A stretch of 64,000 bases of DNA. It comes from Nitzschia sp. pyKryTriq1. Taxonomy: Eukaryota > Bacillariophyta > Bacillariophyceae > Bacillariales > Bacillariaceae. Positions within the stretch are counted from its first letter, which is position 1; each line of letters begins with the position of its first letter. The notes beneath the pieces were generated by a model that was not told where the DNA came from, ran no database searches, and saw only the letters and a list, made by a program, of their open reading frames with translations. The stretch is from NCBI GenBank assembly GCA_956465555.1, contig OY101130.1:186001-250000 (forward strand), given 5' to 3'. Position numbers and translations under genes: made by a program. Below are positions 48,434 to 60,022 of the stretch, one piece after another.

Positions 48434-48434
48434 A
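48398..48434. repeat. (CTA)n microsatellite
   Basis: Eleven or so CTA/TAC triplets lie just after the stop codon of copy B, in its 3' flank. This is a simple repeat. Confidence 0.8.
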
Positions 48435-48574
48435 GGAGCGACAATGATGATCATCACCAGCCACAGTCCAACCCCAACCCCAGCGAGCCCCAACAAGGAG
48501 AGCAGCCACACAGCAGCCACAACAACGCATCAGGAATTCTGTCGCCTGCTTCTTCTTGTTTTTTGTGAAAAGAT

Positions 48575-49692
48575 TTATAAGAAAGTCTTAATAATTTCTT
48601 TGTGAATGTCGGCCATATCGAGACGAAACAACCCTCTTTCCTGTTCGCTTCTACTAGCTTCTACGGCAGCACTCCCAAGGATGGGCCCCATCATCATGCT
48701 CCCCTCAACCGTATTGCTGCTGGTGGCCGCTCTTCTTTCTTGTTCGCACCGACCACGATTCCACATTTTGGTTTCCCCATCACCATAAGAAGACGAGGAC
48801 TGTGTCCAACAACAATTTGTGTGCCCAATAATGGAGGACGCTTCCAACGGAAGAAGGGCAGGGGGGACTCTGTGATCATTTCTAGAACCTTGTTGCTCGA
48901 ACTCGTCAGCCAAATCTGCTGACACTCGTCGCCTTCGGGTCATTTCATATTGGCAAGCGGGGGATTCAGCAAGCTTTACTGCTGGCGCCCCTCCAGTACT
49001 AGGAAGAACGATGTCCTCGTTCTTCACCTTGTGGTGCACATCATAATGAAGATTGCGAGTACTACTTCTGCATTGTGCGACGATATGACGAGTACTACCA
49101 CTTCTGCTTTGTGAGACGATATGACGAGTCATACCCTCCACTAGTTCCCATCGATTCCGTTGCAAGGAAGGATGGAAGTAGCAGCCGATAAATTCTGCAT
49201 TGGTGGCTGCCAAGACGACGACGCAACAACGAAGAAAAAAGAACAAGGGCAACATGCGTGTGAGAATCCTTTGCAACAAGCAACAATCTCCGCTTTCGAA
49301 TTTCCTCCAAGCGGCTCCTCTACTGCTGGTGCTGCCTTACCCGGTTGCCTGTTGAAAGTCCCTGCAGTCACCATGTTCGTGCTGTCACCACCACCACCAC
49401 CACCATGGGGCTTCTTGTTATCGCTGGTGAGTGTGCTCTTGAGCTGTTTCTTGATACCATAAAGATTGAGTTGTCGACGGAATGATTTGAATGAGTTCAT
49501 TCCGGCGAAGTGAAGGGGCATGACGTCTTCAGTGAATGCTTCGGGGTCGTGGATCTTGAATGCGTTTCCGGAAGGGAGCCAGGAAATAATCTCTGACAAC
49601 TTTGGATCGTTGGAAGCTTCTTCCAGACATCTATACAGCTTGGCGGGGAACCTCATTGTCGTCGTCGTCGTCGTCTTGTTTTGGTTTTTCAT
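48575..49692 (-). CDS. HSF: Heat-shock-factor-type transcription factor (two exons)
   Basis: Exons 49692-49341 and 49206-48575 with a 134-base intron (donor GGTAAGG, acceptor TTGGCAG) give 327 residues. The intron joins two frames that otherwise look separate: ...TAGTFNRQP-ATNAEFIGCYFHPSLQRNRWEL.... The HSF DNA-binding fold occupies the N-terminus: FPAKLYRCLEEASNDPKLSE, ISWLPSGNAFKIHDPEAF, and the recognition helix FKSFRRQLNLYGI. The wing carries a Gly-rich loop (HGGGGGGDSTNM), and the fold ends with FIGCYFHPSLQRNRWELVEG. The C-terminal part is low complexity with no clear heptad (HR-A/B) trimerisation domain, so this may be a divergent, non-trimerising member of the expanded diatom HSF family. 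Confidence 0.87.
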
Positions 49693-50459
49693 TTCTTGTT
49701 AACAACGTTTTGTGGGTGGAGAGCGGGTAATAGTGCAAATCTGCACAAGCAGTACGGTAGAAATCTCATCGCTCCACTATTATGCTGGAGTGCGCTGCTG
49801 TACCCATACCGGTGTTTTTTAGTTCCGCAACAACATCAAAAACATTCGCGTTGTTCCGCCGCGATGACGCAGGTATCACGTGGGCACGTTCCCTTGCAAA
49901 CGGACTGAGAATGCTACGAGTTCTTCCTGTACACCGAAGCCGAGACAACATAATTCCCACGTCGGTCACGGCAGTTCTCTAAACGACCCATAATTAATAT
50001 ACTGTAACTCAATAGCCGAGAAATTCTCACCCCATTCGCGCGCGGCAGTTCTCTAAACCTCCATGATCACTGACCCATAATTATTGATGCTGTCCCTATT
50101 TAACTTCAAGTTTAATTATCAATCAAAGCGAAGAACACTACCAGCAGGCAGGAGTTCCTGTTGTCTGATCGTTGCCGCATTCTTACCAGGTACATGGAAT
50201 GAATAGTTCTCTTCTGCTCTGCTCCCTACAACTACCTGTTGGTACTTGCATTGTCCTGTCGACGTCATCGGTCTGTCCTCCCTTCCTTCGACGTCATCTA
50301 AATTCAATACTTGGTAGCAGCATAATAGCCGCGGGTAATACGGTGTTTCCAGAGCTGGTTGATGAAAACGTTGGCATCGTCGGGGAGGGTGCATAGAGTT
50401 CGAGCTCGGTAGATAGAGCAAAGAATCGCCACTCACAACACAACCCCATCTATAAGATC
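49693..50459. other. Divergent promoter region of HSF and methyltransferase genes
   Basis: It contains two TGACGT-core half sites (as GACGTCAT) near 50261-50300, a CACGTG at about 49878-49883, and a repeated GCGGCAGTTCTCTAAAC / ACGGCAGTTCTCTAAAC pair near 49970 and 50044. No gene is seen. Confidence 0.5.
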
Positions 50460-51716
50460 ATGGTCGCCATTACGATAGGTGGTCTAGGATTTCAATCATC
50501 GGCAATAAAAACGACGACGAAAATCCAAGCATTACTTGCCCAACTTCAGAAGTCGATACTAAGATCACCACCAGCAGCAGCTACAGCAGCAACAGCAGCA
50601 ACAGCAGCAGCGGCAGGATGTCGGAATATTTCCTCCTGGACCCGGATCGAAATTCCGTCGGTTGAATTCGTACGAGCCCATGCTACTGCTGGTCGTAGTA
50701 TTTCTGCCCCCGCGATGCTCCATATTCAAGAGCAATTGACGACACCCCCAGGTGGTGGTGGTGGTGGTGGTGCCATCTGTAGTGGTAGTGGTGCGACGGC
50801 GGCGGATACCACTGGTCGAAGAATATGGCCCACTGCCGCTCCCCTTCTGGAAATTGTGCTTCGAAAAGTGGTCCAAAATAAGAAGAACAAGCAGAATAAT
50901 CGCCATCCAACAAAAACAACAACAACTACTACTACTACGGACTCGGCCGTCAGCAGCAGCAGCAGCAGCACCAACAGGAACAAGCCAATCGTCCTGGAAT
51001 TGGGGGCGGGATGTGGACTCATTGGAATGGGATTAGCATCCTACTCGGGTCAATTTCAACGCATCATCATGACGGACACAACCACGGAATGGTTGGAACG
51101 AAATGTGGCTCACAATCGTCAGCAGCAGCAAAGTCAGTTTGTTCTTGATTATTCTTGTTGCCCTATGGAAGTTTTAGCCCTAGAATGGGGAAGGCAACGA
51201 GATCACGAATTTCTCCGACAGAAATTGACAATCATGGCGGCAAATGAAGAAGAAGAACGAGGTTTCGACGACGACGACGATGGTCATGATGATTCCAACA
51301 AGGACAACAACAACAGCAACAGCAACAAGTCAATTTCATCGGATGCTGCTCATTTTTCGGGGGATAATTCTGGAGGAGGAGGACGACGACGACGACAATC
51401 TTTCTTCTTGGATTACATTGTAGGATCCGACTTGCTCTACAATCCTGCCTCCCATTCTGATTTGATTTCAACGCTCAACGAGTTCGCTTCGTCGTCGTCC
51501 TCCTCCTCCTCCTCGAGCAGGAGAACAAAAGTCCTCTTGGCCTATCCCAAACGCGCCGACAATGAGGCGGCCTTCTCGGCACTGGCCCAGCAAAGGGGTT
51601 TTGAAGTAACAATATCTCCCTTGCTAGTAGGAAGAGGAGGAGTCAACAACAACAACAACAATCACCACCAAGCCGAATACTCTCTCATGACGCTCATGAA
51701 ACAAACGATAAAGTAA
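50460..51716 (+). CDS. Class I SAM methyltransferase, METTL21/MT16-like
   Basis: 418 residues from ATG 50460. It contains the SAM loop VLELGAGCGLIGMGLASYSG, an acidic strand end RIIMTDTTTEWLERNVAHN, and the YIVGSDLLYNP motif, equivalent to the ADVVY/DxxY site of family-16 protein methyltransferases. A late strand, KVLLAYPKR, is also present. An N-terminal IWPTAAPLLEIVL, before the SAM loop, matches the W.A..L...L element of this family. Family 16 enzymes mostly methylate lysines in chaperones and elongation factors. The substrate of this one is unknown. D/N/G/R and S tracts are inserted between strands, so the protein is longer than the usual ~220-300 residues. Confidence 0.82.
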   Translation: MVAITIGGLGFQSSAIKTTTKIQALLAQLQKSILRSPPAAATAATAATAAAAGCRNISSWTRIEIPSVEFVRAHATAGRSISAPAMLHIQEQLTTPPGGGGGGGAICSGSGATAADTTGRRIWPTAAPLLEIVLRKVVQNKKNKQNNRHPTKTTTTTTTTDSAVSSSSSSTNRNKPIVLELGAGCGLIGMGLASYSGQFQRIIMTDTTTEWLERNVAHNRQQQQSQFVLDYSCCPMEVLALEWGRQRDHEFLRQKLTIMAANEEEERGFDDDDDGHDDSNKDNNNSNSNKSISSDAAHFSGDNSGGGGRRRRQSFFLDYIVGSDLLYNPASHSDLISTLNEFASSSSSSSSSSRRTKVLLAYPKRADNEAAFSALAQQRGFEVTISPLLVGRGGVNNNNNNHHQAEYSLMTLMKQTIK

Positions 51717-52201
51717 CGCGCCTCGACAACATCATGTGAGCATTAAACGCAATGCCGAGAGGTTGATGCGCACGAAGTAAGTACAGCTCTTTTGTTCAAA
51801 TGAGTACTATACTGTACGGTACTATGGGAGGATTGATTCGCCTCCGCATCATTCCTCCTGACGAAAGCGCCACCACGTATTATGCGGGAGGGTTTTGTTT
51901 CACGACTACTACTACTAGAGGTACGGTGAATAGTAGGAGTACAGTATATCCCAGCTAATATGTAAGGTAATCAATACATACGTAGTACTGTGAGTAGAAT
52001 TTTTATTTTTTTGTGTATCTATACTCAAGATAGAAAAATGTATGTACCAATGAATGAATGAATGAATAAATGAATCCAGCAATGATGTACACAATGCATG
52101 TATACACTACTTTGATCGTGCTCCTGACGACGACGACGACAAGATTGCCGACGACGCTTGGAGCAGCATGTGAAATAGAGTGTCTGGTTCGTACCGCAAT
52201 T
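51717..52201. other. Intergenic region between convergent genes
   Basis: A GAATGAATGAATGAATAAATGAAT run lies at about 52051-52075 and CGACGACGACGACGAC at about 52127-52142. No gene is seen. Confidence 0.5.
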
Positions 52202-53683
52202 TCATATTGACTCCCACGGAAGCCATGCTAGTCCGCTCAAAATTTTGGGCCACAAACCCAAGGGGACTTGATTGGTATAGGCCCCGCTACTCAAAATTCG
52301 TCGTCCACCGGCATTCAATGCCAATTCGTATCGAATTCGAGACAATTGAGGTAGCGAGGGACGGAGTTCCAACACTTCCAAGGTCCGATTGGACTCTTGT
52401 AGGGTTTGTAGAATGGCGGACGAGCTTTGGAGGGATCGAATCTCATTCTTGAGCAAGTGCAATTCTCGAAGCCCTTGGGCTTTGGAAAGTGACGATGCTA
52501 GCATAGGCACACCTTGGTCGCCAATACCATTGCTGTTCAAATCCAATACTCGTAACGTACGATTGGTTTGGAGGGCATAGAATAAGGACTCGACATCTTG
52601 GCATTGCAGTCGATTCCGACTGAGACGTAACCATCGAAGACTCGTGTTGGTGACCAACGCTTTGGCAATGGGTCGTACATAGACTTTGTTCATGTTCATA
52701 CTGCTGCTGCTGCTGCTGCTGTCTTCTCCGTCTCGTCCTGATTTTTGATGACTCAAATTCAGATATTCCAAGGGACACTTTGGCTGCTGCATTAATAATT
52801 GGCCAATGGCATGGGCGCCACGATAATGACATCCGTTCAAGGTCAAGACTAGACTGCGCAAGGTGGGATGGCTCTTGAGGGCCAAAACCACTCGTTCGAC
52901 CTGCCGGTCGGTCAAGTAGCAAGCTCCGAGATCCAATTCTTGAAGGTGGGAATTCTGTGCGAGGGCATCGGCAAGAGCGTCGACGCCGGCATCATCGAAA
53001 CGACAAAAATTCAGTACCAATTTGGTCAAGGAGTGCTGCTGGGCATCATTGTCGTTGCTGCTGCTGCTGCTGCTGCCTCTATCACTCAATGAGTAATCTA
53101 GCAACGCACGAGCCGAATCTCCCTTGAGACTTTCTCTGGTCAAATGAAGAACCGACAAGGAGGTGGAAGATGCCAAGCTCATTCCAAGGGTTCCCAAACC
53201 GTCGTACGAAGTATCGTTGTGATGCCAGTGCAGTGTGTGGCAACGATTCTCCAGAACCGATGCGAGCGCACAAAAGTCATCCGAGGAGAGACCGGAACAG
53301 GCCGTGATCGATATCGAGTCCCAGGTTCGATGGTGCGGATCGTCCATCAGGAGGCTTTGAAAGGCCCGCGAGACGGGTTCGTCAAATTCCACAAATCGCA
53401 ATTCCAACGAACGAATGTGCGGAGAGTGAGGCGCTTTCGTCAAGAGATTGGCAATCGTTTCCGAGTCGAGATAGTCCATCATCATCATCACGCTGCCGCC
53501 GCTGCCGCTGCCACCCACCATGACATCGACGGCGGCGCCTCCGCACATGGGATAGTGCAAATCGTCAATTTGCAACGTCGTCAATGTGTCGTCCTTGGTT
53601 TCGATTTTGGACAGCACATCTTGCACGTACTCGTCCACGGTCGCGTAGCCTTGGGACGATAAATTCGGTACCGGTAACACCAT
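52202..53683 (-). CDS. Leucine-rich-repeat protein (RNI-like)
   Basis: 493 residues from ATG 53683. At least seven ribonuclease-inhibitor-type repeats run from ~90 to 440: IRSLELRFVEFDEP, LSVLHLTRESLKGD, LTKLVLNFCRFDDAGVDALA, LQELDLGACYLTDRQVERVV, LRSLVLTLNGCHYRGAHAIG, LRWLRLSRNRLQCQDVESLF and LRVLDLNSNGIGDQGVPMLA. No kinase, TM or NB-ARC domain is attached. The protein probably acts as a cytosolic binding scaffold; the partner is unknown. A Ser run and a Met/Gly run (MMMMMDYLDSET) are inserts. Confidence 0.82.
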   Translation of the reverse strand: MVLPVPNLSSQGYATVDEYVQDVLSKIETKDDTLTTLQIDDLHYPMCGGAAVDVMVGGSGSGGSVMMMMDYLDSETIANLLTKAPHSPHIRSLELRFVEFDEPVSRAFQSLLMDDPHHRTWDSISITACSGLSSDDFCALASVLENRCHTLHWHHNDTSYDGLGTLGMSLASSTSLSVLHLTRESLKGDSARALLDYSLSDRGSSSSSSNDNDAQQHSLTKLVLNFCRFDDAGVDALADALAQNSHLQELDLGACYLTDRQVERVVLALKSHPTLRSLVLTLNGCHYRGAHAIGQLLMQQPKCPLEYLNLSHQKSGRDGEDSSSSSSSMNMNKVYVRPIAKALVTNTSLRWLRLSRNRLQCQDVESLFYALQTNRTLRVLDLNSNGIGDQGVPMLASSLSKAQGLRELHLLKNEIRSLQSSSAILQTLQESNRTLEVLELRPSLPQLSRIRYELALNAGGRRILSSGAYTNQVPLGLWPKILSGLAWLPWESI

Positions 53684-54916
53684 CGGCGGATGCTGGATAT
53701 TTTATTGGATGATATTTTGAGGATGGATGCTGGATGCGGTGGATATCACTGGATGCTGCTGCTGATCTTGTCTCGTTTACAATCTATGCTTTGTACGAGT
53801 ATGTAACAAACTCGTACCAGGTATCATACAGCAGTCGATAGTACTGGTACTGTACAGGTAGGATGTTGAGAAGGAAACAACGTTGGACGTCGAGAGAATT
53901 GAGATGGGAGAGAAGTACTCTAGTAACAGCTGGAAGCTCGATGAGAAAAGCGACGTGCCGCCTTCCAACAGAACAATAATAATACGGGAGGCAGAGCAAG
54001 GAGCAAGAACAATGCTGTCGATAGTGGTGGTGAGCTGGGGGACAAAAATGAGAGATTATGGAATATTCTACTAGTGAATGACGTTGTATCAGAACATCCT
54101 TATACTTCGCCGAGTTACTTATTAGTTCTACCGGATTTGTTGTCGACGTGGTACTTGGTAATTTCTTGTTTAAGTGTTCCTGATTGTTGGGGCTTATTTC
54201 AAGGTCAGAACTTGACACACGCATGAGAGTCAGTCATCATCGATGCATGATGATGGTCCCCATCACAAGCCCCCATAATCATGCATGCATGCATCAAAAG
54301 GACCGGAAATCAGTATGTACTGCAGGTAAAGAGAGGGCTTGCTACTGCAGGGATGGGCGACAACATCATGACAGCGCACAACTCGCTGCGGTGTAGACCA
54401 CAGTACTACTTGTACGTTACGACCCATTCACGCATGCATGGTGGATGATGGGGTGGAAAAGCACGCACCGACCTGAGAGAGAAAATTAGCTTATTAAGTT
54501 CTACATATCTGGTTATTTTGCATATGTTTGAAATTTCTTCTCATGACGCCATCGCCAAGACAGGCTCTCCACCAATCGCAGAAACGCAAACGCCGCCTGC
54601 GAAATACAACGCACAACGCAACGCGAGAGGTCCGCGTCGCTCGGTCGGTCCCGCGATTGCGCATCATCATCGTCAACACGAGAGAAAGAAAGCGAAGCAG
54701 CGCGGCGGTTGGGCGGGATTTGTGTGTGGGTTGTGTATGGCGGTGTGTTGTTGCCTGCTTGTTGTTGCTGCTCTTCTTCTTTCTACAGAAATACGAGAGA
54801 GAGGTTCCTTCCGACCTTTCTTATTGCTGCGTTCATTGAAAGACTCTTTGGCTACAGTACAGTAGTCCATCCATCCATCCATCCATCCATCTACCCTTGA
54901 ATATTAATTGAAAAAT
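53684..54916. other. Divergent promoter region with several microsatellites
   Basis: It includes GGATGCTGGAT-type repeats (53686-53760), CATGCATGCATGCATC (about 54281-54296) and a (CCAT)n run (about 54866-54890) just before the DUF1664 gene. A frame at 54524-54865 encoding a Cys-rich hydrophobic stretch overlaps other frames and is not supported. Confidence 0.5.
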
Positions 54917-55990
54917 ATGGCTACCGCTACCGCCGCCCGCGGTCCCTTGACGTTGCTGTTGCAAAGTTCAAGTGGACAATACATCGCCTTGGGACTGGGC
55001 GTTTACGCCTTGTTTCCCGATCAAGTGCGAAAGGCTCTAGCTCCCTTGATTGGTAACTCGGCCTTGCTGTCCCAATTTGGTGGAGGCTGGGACGAGCATG
55101 CTGGCAACCTGCGCCAGCAAATGCAACAGCAGCCGATTATCATTCACACTCCTCCGACTACCGTGATTCACGGAGGGTCCGGTCGCAGCAAGTCGCTGAC
55201 GACCGTCCTCATTTACTCTGTGGCGGGAGCCGGTGCCTGCTGGGTGGGCTACATTGTCTGTAGCCAGCTCCTCCCCGACGCTGTGAGTGAATTCATGCCC
55301 GTCACCAAGAAACTCTTCAAGCAAACCTCCGAGACACTCGGCAAGGGAATCTTGCAAGTCAAGGAATTGCTCGAAGACCAAATCCACCAGCTGTTGGGAC
55401 AACAAAAGGAACTAGAAAAACGCCAAGACGAAACCCACAAAAGCGTCAAGGAGGTCCAGTCCGAGCTAGGAGAAGCTCGCTTGGATATGGTGAACCTCCA
55501 GAGCTCGCTCGATCGATGCGAAGCGGGTTTGGATCACTCCAACAACATGCAAGGCTATACTCTACGAGGCATCAAACTGCTCGTGAAATGTGTCACGAGC
55601 TTTTTGCCCGACGAAAGTGGCTTTATTGAGGACATTTCTCATTACATTGAAGACGGAGGAGCTCATTCTACGGACATGACTCGACCTCCGGACGCGCCTC
55701 GACGTCTGAACCACTCCACAAATTCGGCACCGCCTACTAGCAGCATGATCAATAACAATCATCATCGCTCTTCTGGCCCTGGTCTCATGACGCGCCAGCA
55801 TTACACGTCCATGCCCGCCCCCGCCTTGCCGCATCCCAGCAAGGTCTTTCCTAATGATATCAGTCATCAAGAGATGATGATGGAAGGTCCCTCAATCGCC
55901 TCTATTGATTCTTTGGACGACTTGAGCTCCAAGGAAGATGGAAACAACAACAACTACATGGGAGATATCCGTGCCTTGCTCGGACATTAA
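54917..55990 (+). CDS. DUF1664-like membrane/coiled-coil protein
   Basis: 357 residues from ATG 54917. A hydrophobic N-terminal part (~20-34) and a span at ~97-120 (VLIYSVAGAGACWVGYIVCS) precede a long helix region, ~125-215 (FMPVTKKLFKQTSETLGKGI, then EDQIHQLLGQQKELEKRQDE and VKEVQSELGEARLDMVNLQS). This order of a glycine-rich span followed by VTK and a coiled coil that compares against itself resembles the DUF1664 proteins of plants and algae, often predicted to be in mitochondria or plastids. Their role is unknown. The C-terminal third is Pro/Asn/His-rich and disordered. Confidence 0.68.
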   Translation: MATATAARGPLTLLLQSSSGQYIALGLGVYALFPDQVRKALAPLIGNSALLSQFGGGWDEHAGNLRQQMQQQPIIIHTPPTTVIHGGSGRSKSLTTVLIYSVAGAGACWVGYIVCSQLLPDAVSEFMPVTKKLFKQTSETLGKGILQVKELLEDQIHQLLGQQKELEKRQDETHKSVKEVQSELGEARLDMVNLQSSLDRCEAGLDHSNNMQGYTLRGIKLLVKCVTSFLPDESGFIEDISHYIEDGGAHSTDMTRPPDAPRRLNHSTNSAPPTSSMINNNHHRSSGPGLMTRQHYTSMPAPALPHPSKVFPNDISHQEMMMEGPSIASIDSLDDLSSKEDGNNNNYMGDIRALLGH

Positions 55991-56145
55991 GAGTTTTTAT
56001 AGATAGTCATTGATCACCGTTTGTTTGCATAACTATTTAAAAATAAATGTAAGACAAGAGAACCAACAAACACTCCAATCTGTAGTATTCATTCCAATAG
56101 CTAGCCAGCTCAGTGCATGCTTTGTATTGAGTTATCTGAGCTATC

Positions 56146-59100
56146 TTACTTGGGCATAAAGAACCAGCTTCGCCCACTACTTGTCGATCTGGACGACAGG
56201 AACGACGAAGCAAAGTCCTGCTGATTGGCAGCAGTAGCAGCCGCACCAACACTACCACTATTGGGCGGATGCTGAGGATCATGGTGGTCGTTGATTGTGG
56301 ATATTCGAGATGGACTCAACCCACCAGTAGTATTAGTGGCGATGCTTCCATAATAATGATGAGGACTCAGGCTGCTACTACTACCGCCAGGAGGCGACGT
56401 AGCGGTATTATTATTTGCAGAGGCAGAAGTCGTCGCAGAAGTAGAAGTGGTAATGATGGGAGTGATACCACCACCACGCAAAAAAGGAGTTTGTTCATTC
56501 AATACCTCCAAATCTTCCTCCAAAATACCAAAGCTATGCTTGGCATCATCGTCATCCTCATCGTCGAGGACATTGTCGAGGTCGTGATCGTGATGATGAT
56601 CATCCTCATCTTCTTCCACACTGGATAGAGAAAGCGATCCTTGACTGGGAGAACTGAGGTGCTCGTCGTCGTCGTCGTCTAGATCGCCATCATCCTCGTC
56701 GCCATCGTTGGATCCCAGCGAGGAGGGAGCATCATCATCCGCGTCATAATCGTCATCGCCCTCGTCATCATCGCTCTTGTTAACCTGAGAAGACGAGTGT
56801 TTTGCCATCATGGATTGTAGCTGCTGCTGCCGCTGATGTTCACGCAGGATTGCTTTGAATCGTCTGCGTTGCTCGCGTCGACTTCGACAGGGAAACGACA
56901 AAAACCAAGCCAAAAGAGAAAATATTATGGCACTGAAGACTCCCAGAGATGTAGCACGGTACAAGTCAAAGACATAGACAAGTCGATGACAGCCCACATG
57001 CCAAAACGTGTAGGGAGGGATGATCGAGTCACAAAACTGATCAATGAGAAAATGATGATAGGAATCATCCGAATTGAGGAACCAATCATCATCAGCACCA
57101 TTCGTACGGTCATCGTGCGATAAACTTGGACCCGTTCCTGTTCTTCTTTCATCCTCCATAATCTCCAAACTATCATCCTTGGACCATTCCGAAAAAAGAT
57201 CACGTCCACCCAAGGCGACACTGGGACTTCTGGCTAGCCCACAAATACCGGAAATCTTCTTGCCACCAGGTCCCCGTAGAATACGAATAAATCCATTTTC
57301 TCCCCACGAGGTGCCCCACGAATTTCGGGCAATCCAATATCGGACCGTCCGAGTTTCATTCTTTCCCGGTCGTATGGTTTCTTCTTCTTGTCCATATCCC
57401 ACAATCAAAACCGCGTGATTGGCATCTTGATTGCAGGATTGCTTGTCAAAAATACCACCCCCATACGCAATGAAACTGGCATCGGCCCCATTGATTGCCA
57501 CCGCGACGGGCCCAATGTACCGCAAGGCCACTTGAATCAAATCTTCATGGTTTTGAGGAAGGATTCCCCAAGAATCCACAGTAGCGACGGGAACGCGAGG
57601 AGGAGGAAACGACGACGTTGTATCATCATCCTTATTGTCGTCGTCATTCGAATTGCTCGTAGCATTGGCGGAAGAAGAGGAAGAAGAAGATGATGATGAT
57701 GTATTTCCCCGCAAATAGTTAGGATACAAATCCATATACGCCAGTTCGTCTCTGGGTAGTAATTCTCTGGAACATGTTTCTGCTTGTTTTCCAATATATG
57801 GATAGTCTTCCCACCGGGTCAATCCATACTTGTGAATGTAAAAGAAGGCCAACAAGGGATTCCCACCAATACATCCTTGATCCACGGACGTGTCACAATC
57901 CAACAATTCCTGAATGCTCAATCGTGTCTGATCAAAAATGTCTTGTTCCACTTGACGAGCAAACTGCTTGGCGGCACGGCGACGATGAAGAGCAAGACCA
58001 GGAGGAGGAGGACCACTGGATGGTGACGACGATGATGATGATGATGATGCAGAATTCAAGGTAGTAGTAACATTGCTACCTCCGGCGTCACTACCGTCGT
58101 CGTTTGTGGTTGTATTCGTAGCTATGCCGGTAGCGTTGCTGTTGCTGTTGCTGTTGCTGTTCATCATTCGCCAATAGGCGGAACGGGCGGCACGTCGAGC
58201 CAAACTGGTTTCCAAACTTCCCGTCGCCACGTAGGCCCAACAAGAACCACAACTTCCCTACAACATTAGTTTTTAGGAGATCATCATCATCATCATCATT
58301 AGAGACAGAAAATAATATGACACCATGATGATGATGATGATATTGTGTGGGTGAGATTCGACACTCAAAGGCGTGAGTATATTGCTTGTTGTTGTTGCTG
58401 TCGTTGTTTTTGTTCTGTTGCCTGGAGAACCGCATGTCGCATGCATGCATACATACTGACTTACCTGATCAAAGACATCATGGACCAGTGGTACTCGATC
58501 CGGATTATTTCGTGTCGCCCAATTCAAAGATGTGGCATATCGATCATTATTATCATGATCATGATCAGCAGTACTACTACTGCTAGCCGCAGCAGGCCAC
58601 CGAAACGAGTGTTTGGTAGCTAGATTGATTTCCCTGCCGCCACCGCCACCACCACCTAACCCTCCAGTAGAGACAAATAGAGATCCTCCAAAAGGGTATT
58701 TATGTTCCAGTCTGACCATCTTGTGGCTCAGTTTGACTTTGGGAGGCGGTCCTGTAATACTGTCTGGCAAGACGACCTTACTTCCGGCGTGAAAGGTACT
58801 AGGACCAGCAGGTGGTGATAATGATGGTGGGTAATAATGATGATTATTGATGGTACGATGGGCCTTGGTCTCTTTTTTTTTCGGTCTCTTTCTTTTGGTA
58901 AAAGGTTTTCGTCGTTTGGGTGATGATGGCTTGGGATAATAAATCTTTCCTTCCATCATAATAAGAGGACGAGGAAACACAAGAGATCGAATGGTATCTT
59001 CACTATCCAATGGAATCATCAAAAATGATGATGATGATGATGATGATGGTGATGATGGTGACGACGACGACGATGATGATGATGATGTCGAGGATGCTGA

Positions 59101-59708
59101 GGATGATGCTGCTGCATCAATTTCATCGTCAGCACTACTTCTTTTCAGGAGTGCTCGAAGGTGTTGTGATTTTTGTTCTTGCTGGGAAGGATTTCTTGTT
59201 GTTGGCGGTTCTTTAGAATCATCATCGTCTTGTTCATCTCCATTCTTCGGGTGATAGTAGTAGTAGTCGTGGCGGCGCTGGTGGTGAGAGAACAATAATT
59301 CTTGTTCCCGATCATCATAATAGTCGTTCTCTTCTATACCAAACGTCGTCTTCTTGGTCGTCGTCGTTGTGGTCGAGGATGAGGATGGGGAGAAATTCGG
59401 TCGTCGATCTGCAAATTGATTCAGAGTCAAATGGTATCGAGGTTTCTCATCGTGCTCATGATGAAGACGATGATGACGATGATGATCATGTTGGTAGATG
59501 AGCTGCACCGTCTCTTGAAAGAGTTTCAAACGAGTGTTATGATCATGATGATGAGCATCATCATCATCATCACCATCTCGATCGGCTTTTTCTTTCTCGT
59601 CGTAGGAATGAGAACGAGAACGAGAACGAGAATCAGAACAATACTCGTGATAGAGTTCGTCGCATTCCCCGTACAAGGCGCACTGTTTCATCATCCGCGT
59701 CCGCACCA

Positions 59709-59739
<31 letters not shown>

Positions 59740-59760
59740 GGCATGGAAATATTCTTTCAT
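56146..59760 (-). CDS. Very large papain-family (C1A) cysteine protease with TM and acidic tail
   Basis: Exons 59760-58465 and 58257-56146, with a 207-base phase-0 intron (CAG-GTAAGT ... TTGTAG), give ~1135 residues. Splicing creates the active-site motif DQ-GSCGSCWAYVATG (catalytic Cys ~438). NHAVLIVGYG supplies His ~713 and YWIARNSWGTSWGENGF supplies Asn ~744. Before it are an I29-prodomain-like stretch (LFQETVQLIYQ ... YHLTLNQFADR) and long D/H/S/N tracts. About 85 residues of N/S/P-rich sequence split the usual catalytic fold. Beyond it come a membrane span (LGVFSAIIFSLLAWFLSFPC), a basic stop-transfer and a ~230-residue acidic tail. No N-terminal signal peptide is visible, so an upstream exon may be missing. 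A typical C1A proenzyme is ~350 residues. Confidence 0.85.
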
Positions 59761-59782
59761 TTTACTTGAATGAATGATTGGT

Positions 59783-59810
59783 TGATTGATTGATTGATTG
59801 ATTGATTGCT
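59783..59810. repeat. (GATT)n microsatellite
   Basis: A run of GATTGATTGATTGATTGATT lies just upstream of the protease start, between the divergent protease and LRR genes. Confidence 0.8.
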
Positions 59811-60022
59811 TGTAATGATATGGATTGTATTAATTGTGATTGTCTTGCTCCTCGATACAAAATAACACCCAAACGGAAACGCCCAGAATTTTAGATTCTT
59901 GTGGTTTGTGGTGTGGTGCGGTGTCATATCGCGTCACGCGTCGCATCACATATCACTCGGCTTCTCTCGCACCTCATCCTCCCGCGCCTGCTATTACTGC
60001 GGGTGCAGGCTAGCAGGGTGCC

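Noticed and set aside
54524-54865. Frame with a Cys-rich hydrophobic stretch upstream of the DUF1664 gene
   Set aside because: It overlaps another open frame, ends in a (CCAT)n run and probably lies in the 5' UTR or promoter.
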